From Seminavis robusta (Eukaryota; Bacillariophyta; Bacillariophyceae; Naviculales; Naviculaceae), in the NCBI GenBank assembly GCA_903772945.1, contig CAICTM010000235.1, positions 23,758 to 87,757 on the forward strand: a DNA stretch of 64,000 nt, given 5' to 3'. A program made the translations under genes and the position numbers. How positions within the stretch are numbered: the first letter of the stretch is position 1; each line of letters begins with the position of its first letter. Positions 1 to 10,380 of the stretch are shown one piece after another. A model generated the notes under the pieces. It worked only from the letters and a program-made list of their open reading frames with translations. It ran no database searches and was not told where the DNA came from.

Positions 1-1890
1 GTCGTCTGTCTGTTCCAACTTCTCCTCCCCAACGTCTGGAGGTGATGGTTCCCAGAGTTGATCGAACGAATCAGAGGAAACCGACGAGACCAGAGACGGC
101 AAATCACTGGTGGTTTTTAGAGAGCCTTCATCCTCGCTCTCTGGTAGACTCTTTGGTTCCATGGATGGTTTCGAAGCACGCTCTTTGCGTCCAGGCCCAG
201 CACTCTTGTCAGCATCCCTTGATGTGTGGTAGCTTTTGGAAGATGTCTCGCTAGCTTCATCTGCAGCCGACAGGAATGGGCTTTCTCTGCCCTTTTCGCC
301 AGCGTCAGACCCTGATTGTGCAGAGTCGTAATCGCCTGCATCTGAACCAGCGTCTGAAATATCACCGAATGAGGAATCGATGCTCATCTCCTCAACATCT
401 TTTGTCTGTTGCATGTAGTTACCTGGCGGTGCACTTGATAATGCGGAAAAAGCCGACGTGAAGTCATCCACTTTCGGTGGTGGCGCTGGGGGCGCTGGGG
501 GCGCCTCTGCAGGTTCCGGTGGAGGTGGACGCGGAGGACCCTTTTCTTGTGGCGTTTCCGCCCCTGGAGTCTCCGTGGTTGCCGGCGGAGGAACTGACTT
601 CGAAGCTTCTGCATCTGCAGCATGTCGTTGTTGTGTTTCTTCAACACTCTTGTTCAAGTCTCGAAGTCTTTTCTCCAGGTCATCACCGGCTCGATTGGCG
701 CGATTCAACTGTGATTGCAGATTGTCCATTTTGGCTTTGAGTGCTTTCAATTGCTCATCAGGAGGGAGGATTCCAGACTCTGGGATGAAGTCAACAGCTT
801 CAACTGGTGGCTTGGGCATCTTGGCACTTGTTCGAGAAATACTTCCACTTTCGCCGACAGCTTGCAGCTGTTCTTCCAAGTTCGCGCTCAACTTGTTTGT
901 GTCAGAAAGGCGGGCTTGCAAATTCCCAACGTTTTCTTTTAGGCTACCTAGCTGTTGATTGATCTCTTTTCTGCCCTCTTCTGACGGCATCTTATCATTG
1001 AGACTGTCTCGAAGCGAGTTGATGCGTCTCTCCAAATCATTGCTCCATGCATCGGTCTGTGTCAAATCAGATTCAAGCTTGTCCACGAGCCCTCTCAAGT
1101 TAGTCATTTGTGTTTCATCAAATTGATCTAACTCTTCCACTTCTCCCTGTGATGAATCCTCGTCTTCAATTTCTTCCGTCAAAGCCTCAAAAGTCGCTAC
1201 TATGGCTTCACACAACTCAACACCATTTTCGTAGGAGGTATCCAAGTATGGCTTCCGCTGTAGTTTGACCCGTCCTTTTGACCAATCAACCGCCGTGGAG
1301 AGGCTGATCGCCACAAGATCGTCTCTATCACCAACTGAGCTTTCGTCCGAAGCGGCAGCATCAACCTCGACCCCTTCATTTTTGTCTCTAACCAGATCGA
1401 CGAGTACCTGATGAACCTTCACCCCTTGCTTGAAAGAATTCGTCTTCCTGCGCGACACTTTCCACCAAACTTTGCCCCCAATGGTAGCTGAGATAGAAAG
1501 AAACATGCTTGCCTCTTCGTCTGTTTCACCGCCACTGGACCCCCCACCTCGTATCCTCAAGACTGGAACCTCGCCCATCCCCCCCGCCGAGTATGCTCGA
1601 CTCAAACCCTTTCCTAATGTAGTTCCGGCTTCCAAAAGATCTTGCAACTTGGACATGTTTGTTTCTTCCCCATAAAGCACTTGCAGGCCAGTTTCATCAC
1701 CACTATTGTCATCGTGGCTAAAGTTTCGGTACTCCCCCAACCAGTCGTTCCGTACCGGTGACTCGTAACCCAGCCATCTTGGTTCCGAATTTGATGAAAG
1801 CGAAGAACTGATGGAATCCCCACTATTGTTGATTTGCATCGAACCGATCGAACTTCGGCTTCGACGCCGCCCTCCTTCAAAGAAGCTCAT
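1..1890 (-). CDS. Large coiled-coil, Pro-rich protein, 3' end beyond window
   Basis: One reading frame is open from the ATG at 1890 to base 1 (630 codons, no stop), so the C-terminus lies outside the window. The protein starts MSFFEGGRRRSRSSIGS. Residues about 245-440 are Glu/Lys/Leu-rich with coiled-coil character (segments such as NLRGLVDKLESDL and QLKALKAKMDNLQSQL). A proline tract (PPRPPPPEP then APPAPPAPPP) follows at about residues 450-475, then an acidic Ser/Asp-rich tail. Residues about 125-230 (SMFLSISATIGGKVWWKV onward) look folded but match no family I know. I see no membrane segment or catalytic motif. The mix suggests a scaffold or cytoskeleton-associated protein, which is only inference. 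It is divergent from the proteasome gene at 2294. Confidence 0.8.
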   Translation of the reverse strand, partial: MSFFEGGRRRSRSSIGSMQINNSGDSISSSLSSNSEPRWLGYESPVRNDWLGEYRNFSHDDNSGDETGLQVLYGEETNMSKLQDLLEAGTTLGKGLSRAYSAGGMGEVPVLRIRGGGSSGGETDEEASMFLSISATIGGKVWWKVSRRKTNSFKQGVKVHQVLVDLVRDKNEGVEVDAAASDESSVGDRDDLVAISLSTAVDWSKGRVKLQRKPYLDTSYENGVELCEAIVATFEALTEEIEDEDSSQGEVEELDQFDETQMTNLRGLVDKLESDLTQTDAWSNDLERRINSLRDSLNDKMPSEEGRKEINQQLGSLKENVGNLQARLSDTNKLSANLEEQLQAVGESGSISRTSAKMPKPPVEAVDFIPESGILPPDEQLKALKAKMDNLQSQLNRANRAGDDLEKRLRDLNKSVEETQQRHAADAEASKSVPPPATTETPGAETPQEKGPPRPPPPEPAEAPPAPPAPPPKVDDFTSAFSALSSAPPGNYMQQTKDVEEMSIDSSFGDISDAGSDAGDYDSAQSGSDAGEKGRESPFLSAADEASETSSKSYHTSRDADKSAGPGRKERASKPSMEPKSLPESEDEGSLKTTSDLPSLVSSVSSDSFDQLWEPSPPDVGEEKLEQTDD

Positions 1891-2293
1891 GCTGAACACC
1901 GTGGAGAAGTCTTTTTCTCAATAGAGCCTGCTACCAGGTAGCCCTTTGCTAGGTCGTTATCCATTCATCCTTGATGTCACCTACAGCAATCTTTTGATCG
2001 ATTGATCGAGAAAGAGTGGACAAAATCCAAAATTTGGTCGCCTGATTCGATTCATTACGCTTATCCCTAAAATACCTTTCTCTCTGCATTCTTACAGCCT
2101 TGCTGGCTTTAATGTACAACATTAGAGCTCGGGCTATTCGTCAAGCTTCGGACGAGCTCTTCCGGTGGATCCAAAAAGCCGTCGCGACGCTGTCACAATG
2201 GCGCCCATTGAGTTACAAAGCATAGAAGCCCTACTTTTCTAGTCTCGAAGCCAGCAGGAACTTTTTCTTGAATCCAATCATAGTACGCGAACC
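1891..2293. other. Divergent intergenic region
   Basis: About 400 bp between the left-edge gene (-) and the proteasome gene (+). It must hold both promoters. I recognise no specific element and no coding potential. Confidence 0.5.
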
Positions 2294-3044
2294 ATGGATA
2301 GTGTGTTTGGAGTTTGTTACAATGGAGGAGGTGAGTTTCTCTTGGCCGGATCTGTTGTCATGCTTTGTAACTCGTCTGGCTGTTTGTTTTGTTGGCGGAG
2401 GTTGGCACAGGATCCTTTTGATCTTTTTGTTTCTCACCGTCGTAATGCCTTCCCTTCCAGTGATCCTCGCCGCGGATCAGTCGAATGCTCGTTCCATTTT
2501 GGTGTACCAAGAGAATCTCGACAAGATTGCGGAATTGACGAGTCACTCCGCAATGGGCGTCGCTGGACCCAACTGCGATTTGGTCAATTTCACAGAATAC
2601 GTCGCCAAGAACATTCGGCTCTACGAGCTCTCCAATGATGGAACCAAGTTGTCGGTCCACGCCCAGGCCAACTTTGCCCGTGGAGAACTGGCCTATGCCT
2701 TGCGACGGGGCCCCTACCAAGTCAACATCTTGTTGGGTGGATACGACACGAACGAGGCAGACAAGTCAAAGGAAGGTGCTAGCTTGTACCACTTGGATTA
2801 CATGGGTACCTTGCACAAGGTTCCCTTTGGAGCTCAGGGATACGCTTCCTACTTTACGCTTTCAATCATGGACCGTGAGTACAAGGAAAACTTGAATGAG
2901 GCCGAAGCCATTACGATTGTGGAGCATTGCATTGCCGAAATACAAACTCGTTTCATGTTGAAACAACCCAACTACATCATCAAGGCGGTGGACAAGGATG
3001 GAGTTCGAGTGATCAAATATGGAAGTGATCCCTCCGATAATTAG
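2294..3044 (+). CDS. PSMB2: 20S proteasome subunit beta type-2 (beta-4)
   Basis: Non-catalytic beta-4 subunit of the 20S proteasome core, part of the beta ring in cytosol and nucleus. Two exons: 2294-2330 and 2461-3044, with a 130-bp intron (gtgagt...ttccag). The splice completes a GTG codon and gives MDSVFGVCYNGGVILAADQS, matching the family start (human MEYLIGIQG...VLVASD). Spliced length is 206 aa, close to human PSMB2 (201). Conserved stretches include NCDLVNFTEYVAKNIRLY, YQVNILLGGYD, LYHLDYMGTLHKVPF and GAQGYASYFTLSIMDREY. As expected for beta-4, there is no propeptide with a catalytic Thr1. A longer unspliced reading frame starting at 2268 only reflects the in-frame intron. It converges on the Fpg gene, with 271 bp between stops. 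Confidence 0.93.
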
Positions 3045-3315
3045 AATAATTTCTCAAGGCTTGGGAAGTCATATTGGAAAAAGCTCAGTAGGTTCAACCT
3101 TATATTTTGTCAATAGTCTAGTTGTACAGTACTGTACGCTGAATGTTTCATCGTACAACAAGATAGAATATACTGGTATAGGCAACTAACGCACCAAGAG
3201 GAAGTTGGTATAGCTGAGCCGTAAAATAATGCCACACAAACACAAGACGACAATGGTATGGCGGGAAAAAACCATTGTGAAGGCCGTTTGGACAGCACCC
3301 CTTTTCCTCCTTGTT

Positions 3316-4686
3316 TTAGCCGCGTGCTCGGGTGGATCTTCTTGGGTATCGTCTCGGTCTTTCTTCGTTAGAGACAGACTCTTTCTCTTCTTTTTCCTTT
3401 CTGGCAGCCTTCTTCTTTGGATCTTTCTTTGATTCGGCCTCTGCCTCTTTGTCGGTTGTGTTCGAATCTGCCTTCTTCCTTTTGGAGGCTGCCCCAGTGT
3501 TCTTGGTTTCCTTCTCATCGTCGGCAGTTTTCTGCTTCTTCGTATCTATTACTCGTTCTTTCTCAGAGTCCTTTGCTTCTTCCGTCTTGACAACATTCTT
3601 AGCGGCTCTCTTCTTCTTTGACGTTGATGACTTCTGCTTGTCTTCGTCTTGAACCTCTTCCTTTTTGGCTGCTGCCGGCTTTCGCTTTTTCGTGGATGTT
3701 GCCCCTTCGTCGTCTTTGGTTGTCGAGTCAGCCTTGGTTTTCTTTGCAGCCTTTCTTGATCGACCTTGCTCCTTTTGGATCGAAGCCACAATGGCTGATG
3801 TTCTCCCACCTGATTTGATAAAGGTAATCTGACGCCCTTTGGAGTCTTTGGCCTGGGCACGTTTCTTTTCCCATCGATAGTTGAACATCCAATCTCTTGG
3901 AAACTCTTCTTTGTCCCCATAGCAAGCCACCGCAGTCTCCAGTATGCTGGACAGCGTGTCCACCAGTTTCTGAGCCTCTTCTCTGCTGAGATTTTTTTGT
4001 TCTGGATGAAGCTCACACTGAAATGCCACTTCATCTGCAATCCAGTTGCCGACACCACTAACAGCACGCTTTTGATCAAGCAAAAGTGCTTTTATTGGCT
4101 TGGATTGTTCTGTCAGCTTGTTCAAGATTTCCTCCAGCGCATCTCCCTTCATTTCAAGAAGGGCATCAGGAGCCAATTCTTCAAATCTGTCTTGGTTGAC
4201 ATCCAAAACAACATGACCGAATTTTCTTGGATCCGAAAATGATGCCTCTGCCAACACATCTCCCGACGTCTTGTCTACAAGATTAAATGTCAAGTAAGTG
4301 TTGGGCAGAGGGTATTCCGTTGTTTCCTTGAGCTCTTCAAGGTTCGGAATAGAGCTTGGACTGGCGATACGTCCCGTCATTGCCATGTGAAGAAAGAGGT
4401 ACACGTGCTTTGTTTTGGTGGTGGTTTCTTCTTCATCTTTTGTGGTCGTGACATCTATCGGTTCAAAGCATTCCAGCTCCATGCACAACAGCTTGCCTTT
4501 GCGAGTCACATCCACCACCGTGCAATTGTCGTTCAAGGCATCGATTTCAGCGTCACTCAAAAAGTTTTTCGGAGGATTGTCTTTGACGCGTTCAATCCGA
4601 AGTCTGTGGGATTCCCTCTTGTCGTCTGGAGATTTCAGGGTTACAAGTACCCTGCGCATAAACTCGACTTCTGGCAGTTCTGGCAT
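3316..4686 (-). CDS. FPG: Formamidopyrimidine-DNA glycosylase, plant/fungal zincless type
   Basis: Bifunctional base-excision repair glycosylase/AP lyase for oxidised purines. I start at 4686, not the upstream in-frame ATG at 4728, because catalysis needs Pro2 exposed after Met removal and MPELPEVEF begins here (456 aa). Visible features: the N-terminal Pro-Glu catalytic helix; RKGKLL with the expected DNA-binding lysine (about residue 65); the H2TH region with SGVGNWIADEVAF and ELHPEQ; and FIKSGGRTSAIV, which replaces the bacterial Cys4 zinc finger with the zincless loop of plant enzymes and keeps its Arg. From about residue 325 on, a Lys/Glu/Ala-rich tail of some 130 residues (repeated KKxK clusters) suggests nuclear import or DNA tethering, as in plant FPG. 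No intron is needed. If 4728 were the true start, Pro2 would be buried. Confidence 0.92.
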   Translation of the reverse strand: MPELPEVEFMRRVLVTLKSPDDKRESHRLRIERVKDNPPKNFLSDAEIDALNDNCTVVDVTRKGKLLCMELECFEPIDVTTTKDEEETTTKTKHVYLFLHMAMTGRIASPSSIPNLEELKETTEYPLPNTYLTFNLVDKTSGDVLAEASFSDPRKFGHVVLDVNQDRFEELAPDALLEMKGDALEEILNKLTEQSKPIKALLLDQKRAVSGVGNWIADEVAFQCELHPEQKNLSREEAQKLVDTLSSILETAVACYGDKEEFPRDWMFNYRWEKKRAQAKDSKGRQITFIKSGGRTSAIVASIQKEQGRSRKAAKKTKADSTTKDDEGATSTKKRKPAAAKKEEVQDEDKQKSSTSKKKRAAKNVVKTEEAKDSEKERVIDTKKQKTADDEKETKNTGAASKRKKADSNTTDKEAEAESKKDPKKKAARKEKEEKESVSNEERPRRYPRRSTRARG

Positions 4687-4728
4687 GGTTTTGGTGCGTT
4701 TCGCAAGTGGCAGTACCAAAATTCTCAA

Positions 4729-6081
4729 TGGAAGGCTTGATCCGATGTGGTTGTCACTGGAATTGATTGTGCCGAACTACTAGTACTGGGCAAAACAGGT
4801 GATTGTGACGATGCTTCTGGTGATAAGTTGGGTGACGCCCTACAGAAATCGCCTTTTTCGGAAAGGGTATCAGGGGCTAAAGGATTCGACTCTCACTCCA
4901 CAGTCCACAGCCAAGGCAAAGCTGGGACTGAACAGATCGGATGGAATAGATAGATGCGAAATATTCACTTGTTGTGGGCCTGTGGTGTTGGTTGAGATGT
5001 CCAGGAACGATTGCACTATTTGGGTGGTGTGGAAGTGCCATGGGAAGGTTCGCAGCAAAGGATCGTCCGAGGATCTGTTCCAACATCAAAACACGCCAAG
5101 CTTGAGCCGCGCCAACACTGATCGGCACAAATAACGGCCAAGTCCCTCGACTGGCTAACCCTAACCCTGAAAACTTTACTCTTTTGGGAGTCTGTGGGGC
5201 CGCTCACCAGGTGGAAATAATGCCACTTCCTGTCAAAAAGAAGAAGGAGAAATGAGCGCCACAGCTGCGGCGTTGCTTATTTAAAACTACCGGTATGTGG
5301 TTGCAACACGGCAGCTCCGGCCTCCAAAACTCGCTCGGATTGAACGACGTCGGCGTCGTTCGACGTCGGCTACAACAACAACACATTCCTCAACAACAAC
5401 ACCGCCTTTCAAGCTTGCGTTTGTTGATGCATCGGTAGTGGTTATATAGACGAATTGTAGAGCCCATACTTGTATTTTAGGAGCGCCGTCTCGTTGAATT
5501 GAGTACCAGTACCAGTCTCCGGAGCGTACATGGTGGTGGTTGACGTTCCCTTGTTCCCTTTGTTGCGGTGTTACAGTACCGCTGCACTTTTGACTTCGCG
5601 CCATTTCGGAAAGGAAAGACGGTAGCAGAGTGAGTCACGAGACGAGTCGAGTCAACCGCGTCCAACCGTTACAAACATTTGGAATTATGTCTAGGTCAGT
5701 CGTGCAAGATTATCTCCCAGATTGTCAGAGAGAAAAGCGCGAAAGACTCGAGATAGTGGCTGTGGCAGGGACAGAAATATCACTCAGCAAACATCAACTC
5801 GCCTATCAACAAAGCCCCACGTAAACGCGTAGAAGATCAGAGAAATCACCTAATACAACGATCATTGGAGCTTGCTATCGCTGGCAACAACACGGCAGGT
5901 AGCTCAATTTGCAAGCCATTCTACTTCGTTTGGGGAGAAAGTAGCCTACCGAATTTTTTAGCTATGGTCACAATTCAGCCAAGGACATGTCGACACGATC
6001 AAGTCAAGGTAGAATATTCTTCTAAATGAAAAATAGGTAGCGATGTGGCTTACTGCCGCCTCTTGTGCATGTCTTGCTATC
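4729..6081. other. Intergenic, no gene recognised
   Basis: About 1.35 kb between two minus-strand genes; it contains the Fpg promoter on its left. Short frames on both strands (for example 5287-5604 minus) are rich in single-residue runs and show no family resemblance. I see no RNA gene or mobile element. Confidence 0.5.
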
Positions 6082-7329
6082 CTATAATCTACTCGTCATC
6101 GCAGCGGTTGTTGTGGGTGGAGGATGCATTTCGAGAATTGCTTGGGTCAACTGAATCACCTTGGGAAGGAGTGCGGCAACCTTCTTGGCAATGGGACTGC
6201 TGGCAACACCAGCTTTGGATCTCTGTGCCACTCCCTGCACAATGACACAATTCTTGAAATATAAAAAGGACAAAAAGAACCCGCTCCACTCCAGAGCAGT
6301 TTGGAGCGATTCCACGTTGGCCTCCTTGCAGTACATTTGGATGAGTTGTTCTCGAGAAGGAATTCCCAATTCTTGCAAATCCAATCCCGCAATTCCAGTA
6401 ATGGCAGGAGCCGCCCGGGGCATAAAGTACATCATGGAGAGGTTGGCCAAGTCGCAGTAGCTATTGCCAATAGTGGAAAGCTCCCAATCCAACACTCCAA
6501 TGAGTCTGGATTCTGTTGGATGAAAGATCAAATTATCCACTTTGAAATCGCCGTGAAGTAGACTGACAAGCTTTGGACAATGAACGGCGTGCTCCTTTAG
6601 CAAAATAGCCAATCGTTCAATGTCAGGGTTGTTGGATTCCCCACCGGCTAGTTCGCTTTGTTTTCGGCTGACGGACAAGAGTCGATCTAATTGTCGTTCG
6701 ACGTAGCGACTAGGTTTCTTTCCATAGTCCAGTAATCCGACCTGCTCCAAGTTCACCGAATGTAGATTGGCCAAAACCCGAACAATATCACGGTATGCAT
6801 CTTGTCGTTGTTGTCGCGTGAGTCCGGGCATGGAAGGGTCCGTAAAGATGCGCCCTTGGATGAATTGCATGATATAAAATTCCGCACCTAGCACTTGCTT
6901 GTCTCGGCAATACGCGTATACTTCTGGGACTGGTACGAGAGCATCTGGATGTAGCTGATTGTGGCGCTGTAGCGCTTTGAGTACCCGAAACTCGCGATGC
7001 AGAGCATGTGCCGAAGCATGAGCAACCTTTTGTGGCTTTTTGCGCAGAACCCATTTCGTTGTTGTTCCACTGTTGCTCGCAATCTTGACGAAAAAGGTCG
7101 GGTTTGACTGACCAAACCCAAACTGCTTGATGGTCAGCAACTGCTGGAGTTGACTGGCATCCGAGACATCTCGAAGAGAGAAGCCCCCTTCTAAAAGCAC
7201 AGATTTCAGAGATGGCTGCAAGGTTATCCATTTGGTCAGGGACGCAATATCCAGAGACACTCTCAAGGCTGTCGTTCCTTGCCCACGATCCCCTTCCAAT
7301 TTCGTCGAAGCTCCTTCTGTCCTCTTCAT
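6082..7329 (-). CDS. APH-fold kinase, ACAD10/11 N-terminal-like
   Basis: Aminoglycoside-phosphotransferase/choline-kinase-fold protein, 415 aa, single exon. The kinase lobe shows [12 protein letters not shown] (nucleotide-binding loop, about residues 70-81), WVLRKKP (beta-3 lysine, about 93-99), HGDFKVDN (catalytic loop: His259, Asp261, Asn266) and LDWELSTIG (metal-binding Asp281). This pattern, especially [17 protein letters not shown] and the PRAAP segment, matches the phosphotransferase domain fused to acyl-CoA dehydrogenase in ACAD10/ACAD11, which phosphorylates 4-hydroxyacyl-CoAs. No dehydrogenase domain follows here, so it is a stand-alone kinase domain; the dehydrogenase may be encoded elsewhere. 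The substrate is inferred. No clear targeting peptide is visible. The Met at 7329 is the first in frame. Confidence 0.85.
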   Translation of the reverse strand: MKRTEGASTKLEGDRGQGTTALRVSLDIASLTKWITLQPSLKSVLLEGGFSLRDVSDASQLQQLLTIKQFGFGQSNPTFFVKIASNSGTTTKWVLRKKPQKVAHASAHALHREFRVLKALQRHNQLHPDALVPVPEVYAYCRDKQVLGAEFYIMQFIQGRIFTDPSMPGLTRQQRQDAYRDIVRVLANLHSVNLEQVGLLDYGKKPSRYVERQLDRLLSVSRKQSELAGGESNNPDIERLAILLKEHAVHCPKLVSLLHGDFKVDNLIFHPTESRLIGVLDWELSTIGNSYCDLANLSMMYFMPRAAPAITGIAGLDLQELGIPSREQLIQMYCKEANVESLQTALEWSGFFLSFLYFKNCVIVQGVAQRSKAGVASSPIAKKVAALLPKVIQLTQAILEMHPPPTTTAAMTSRL

Positions 7330-7734
7330 CTCCGTCGTGCCAGTGGCAGTATTCTTTTCTGGGAAAATGAGCTGAGCAAATAATCGATCACGTGGCGCTA
7401 GCTAGCAATGAGCCGGCGAGGCTGGTACCAGGTACCGGCGCCGCAAGTATGCATTGTAAAATCTTCCAGCAGGATCTTGGTCTGTCTGACCAACAAAGCA
7501 CCTGCGATACCGTACCGGTACAGGGGTTTGATGAAGCACAGAAGAATGTGACAGACGAAACAGATTACTACAGATTGCACGGATGTAAGTAATATTTGTA
7601 GCCTTTGTTATTTATAAAATCTAAGCGCGCTATGAAAGCAAAACTAAAACGGTGAAACACTACCTTACCGGTAGGCAGTCCACCAAGAAACCCCGTCTGG
7701 GCCAGTGCTTGAGACCTAGCTAGCTAGCCACCAG
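7330..7734. other. Intergenic with CTAGCTAG motif
   Basis: 405 bp between the ClpX stop and the kinase start. It contains a GTACCGGTAC word near 7512 and a CTAGCTAGCTAG run near 7716, just past the ClpX stop codon. No gene seen. Confidence 0.5.
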
Positions 7735-10380
7735 CTAGGCGACCATCTCGTCATCGTCGTCCTCCACAGACACACAGGAGGTTCCATCCACGTCCCCCGC
7801 ATCCACGCCGTCTTTTGTGATTTCTTCAAACCTGTCCACCGTCATGTCAGGGTGTTTGAGGAGCACAGGGTTTCTTTCGCCTCGGACAGCCTCTGCATCC
7901 ACGTAAACAGTGTGGACATCCGGCAGCGAGGGTACCACAAACTGAGTCTCCATGAGAACATTGTCGGTGATGGAGCGCAAACCACGAGCTCCAGTACCCC
8001 TTGAAAAGGCCGTCTTGGCAATTTCTTCCAAGCCATCTTTCGTGACATGGAAGTTGACATCGTCCATAGCAAAGAGCCGTCTGTACTGTTTCATAATGGA
8101 ATTTTTGGGAACCGTCAAAATATCGACCAGATCCTCAATATCCAGCCCTTTCGTAGAGACAATCACTGGGAAACGTCCCACGAATTCAGGGATCATTCCA
8201 TATTCCACGAGATCCTTTGGAATGGCATTGTCGAAGTATCTCCCTTGCACCTTGGGATCATCGACGCGTTTCTTCATCTGGGCGCCGAAACCAATTGATG
8301 CTGCATCCATGCGACGGTTGATGATACGTTCCAGCCCGGAGAAAGCTCCCCCGCAGATAAAGAGAATGTTGCTCGTGTCGATTTGCAAAAATTCACCGCG
8401 GGGATTCTTACGGCCTGGTTCCTGTGTGACAACATCAAGTGTTTAGCATATTTCCGAAAGAACGTAAAGAAGAGTCATTTTTTTTTGGTTCGTACCTTTG
8501 GCACGTTGATGACATTTCCTTCCACAATCTTCAAGAGAGCATGCTGGACACCCTCACCCGAAACGTCTCGGCTGATGCTCACGTTCTCTCCAGATTTGCT
8601 GATTTTGTCAGCTTCGTCAATGTAGACGATTCCCCGCTGGCAACGTTCGATATCTTGGCCACTTTCCATGTATAGCTGTAAATTTGTACCCAAGAATGCA
8701 GTTGTCAGAAGAGATTAAAAAATCAAGCTGATCCGACGTTTCAAAGCAGTGCGTGATGCGATATACGTACCGATAGCAAAACTGATTCGACATCTTCCCC
8801 CACATATCCTGCTTGAGTCAAACAGGTAGCATCTGCAATCACGAGAGGCACATCAATTAATCGAGCAAGCGTCTTGACTAGAAGAGTCTTGCCTGGAAGC
8901 AGGAAACGAGCAAGGTGGTGCAGTGTCAGAGCATGTAATTATACAAATCGCTACAATACTCGTAGAACAGAAACCAGACGCACCAGACCCAGTCGGCCCC
9001 AGCAAAAGAATATTGCTCTTTTCAATTTCACAATCTTCGACCTCTCTTCCAAAGTCTTCACTCGATATGCTATTGTTGTCGCGTTCTTCGTTGCTGCCGT
9101 TGATATCGGGTGTCTCGCAGTATCCTGAGTCCTCCTCGGTGGTATTGTTCCTACCGTCCTTGACGGGGGCCGAGCCGTACTGTCCAAGATTGAGGTCCTG
9201 CAAACTGGATCCATCACCTCCCAAGGGAAGAAAGGACGTGTCGGCTCCCTCTTGGGTGGCCATTCGACGCGACTCTGCGGCAGCATTTGCTTCAGCAACA
9301 AAGATTCTCTACAATCCGAATAATCAGAACAGCCGTAGGTGCAACATACATGCACAAGAGGCATTTTAGAGATGATAGCAGCAAACGACGAAAGCAGTCG
9401 CCCCATTGAAAATGGACTCACCTTGTAATGGTTGTAGACTCCCACACTGAGAGCAATTTTAACCTTTTTCTGTCCAATCACAAATTCATTGAGACCCTTC
9501 ATAACTTCTTTTGGTGTGGGCATTCGTTTGACTTGTTGATTGAGACTTTCGCCGCCTCCAGCAGCCGCAGCCACGGCTTCGTCATCGTGATCGGCATCAC
9601 CAGGAACTCCCACATTTGGAGGCATTTGACGTTGGCGGCCGACATAAGTTCGAGGATTATCAGGAGACTGAAGTTGGGTAATATTCCACAAAAAGATGAC
9701 AGAATTAGAGAAAAGGAACATCACCCCAAGATCGATCTTTGAAAGCGCCGAGAGCCTACCTTTATCATTCCATCGTCTCCTTCTAGTGTTTCCGCAGCCG
9801 TGAACCACCCCGAACAAGTGGCACAGTAGAAGGAATTTCCAAATTCATTGTGAGAAAAGATGGTATACGTGCCACATTTTGGGCAGCGATGTCTTCCGCC
9901 TCCACCTCCCCCAGACTTTCGCGTCGATGTTATCGGCTTGCCATTCCTATCCACGGAAGATGGCGGCGGATAGGGTTTGTTGTTGGTCCCTGAAGGAGGG
10001 TTTCGTCCAGCAACTCCAAAGACATCATGACTGACGTCACCTGCAGCTGCATTGCCAGGATAATGACTCGAAGTTGTTGACATCGAATCGTTGCTGTTCT
10101 CATCGCTTTCTCCTCCCCAATGATCACCGTTATCATCTTCGTCGTCGTAGGAGTAGTCATAAGCAACTGCTGGTAAGGGAATGGCTTGACGCCGCAAATC
10201 GTGCCGCAGTCCAGCCGTTCCCGAACCATCGCTATCCGTGTTGACAAAACGAATTTGACTCGCACTCTGAGAAGACTTGCCAAAGTGGTGGCGTCGTGCT
10301 GCTCTTCCACCCAACTTCCTGGCACCACTCTCCACAAAGGTCTTTGCCTTTAGCGACGCACTACGAAGCATCGAGCTCAT
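7735..10380 (-). CDS. clpX: ATP-dependent Clp protease ATP-binding subunit ClpX, organellar
   Basis: AAA+ unfoldase that feeds substrates to ClpP, probably mitochondrial. Six exons, all in phase: 10380-9760, 9667-9422, 9308-8984, 8892-8771, 8675-8496, 8421-7735 (726 aa). Visible motifs: an N-terminal Cys4 zinc finger ([10 protein letters not shown]...[10 protein letters not shown], about residues 170-195); [12 protein letters not shown]; Walker A GPTGSGKT split by intron 3; pore loop AGYVGED; Walker [22 protein letters not shown]; the IGF loop (SIGFGAQ) that docks ClpP; and the Arg of FVGRFP. The RKH loop reads GRKNPRGEF. An acidic insertion of about 80 residues lies between the YNHYKR helix and Walker A. 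The first about 150 residues are basic then Ser/Asp-rich, consistent with a presequence plus linker. Confidence 0.93.

Noticed and set aside
4687-4728. Upstream ATG for Fpg
   Set aside because: Would place 14 residues before the catalytic Pro, which must be N-terminal after Met removal.
5155-5170. CTAACCCTAACCCT, telomere-like repeat
   Set aside because: Only about two units inside unique sequence; similar short TTTAGGGTTTAGG at 57,257 also isolated. No array, so not telomeric.
5287-5604. 105-codon minus frame with Val and Arg runs
   Set aside because: Low-complexity runs derive from CAACAACAA and GACGTCGGC repeats in the DNA; no conserved block.
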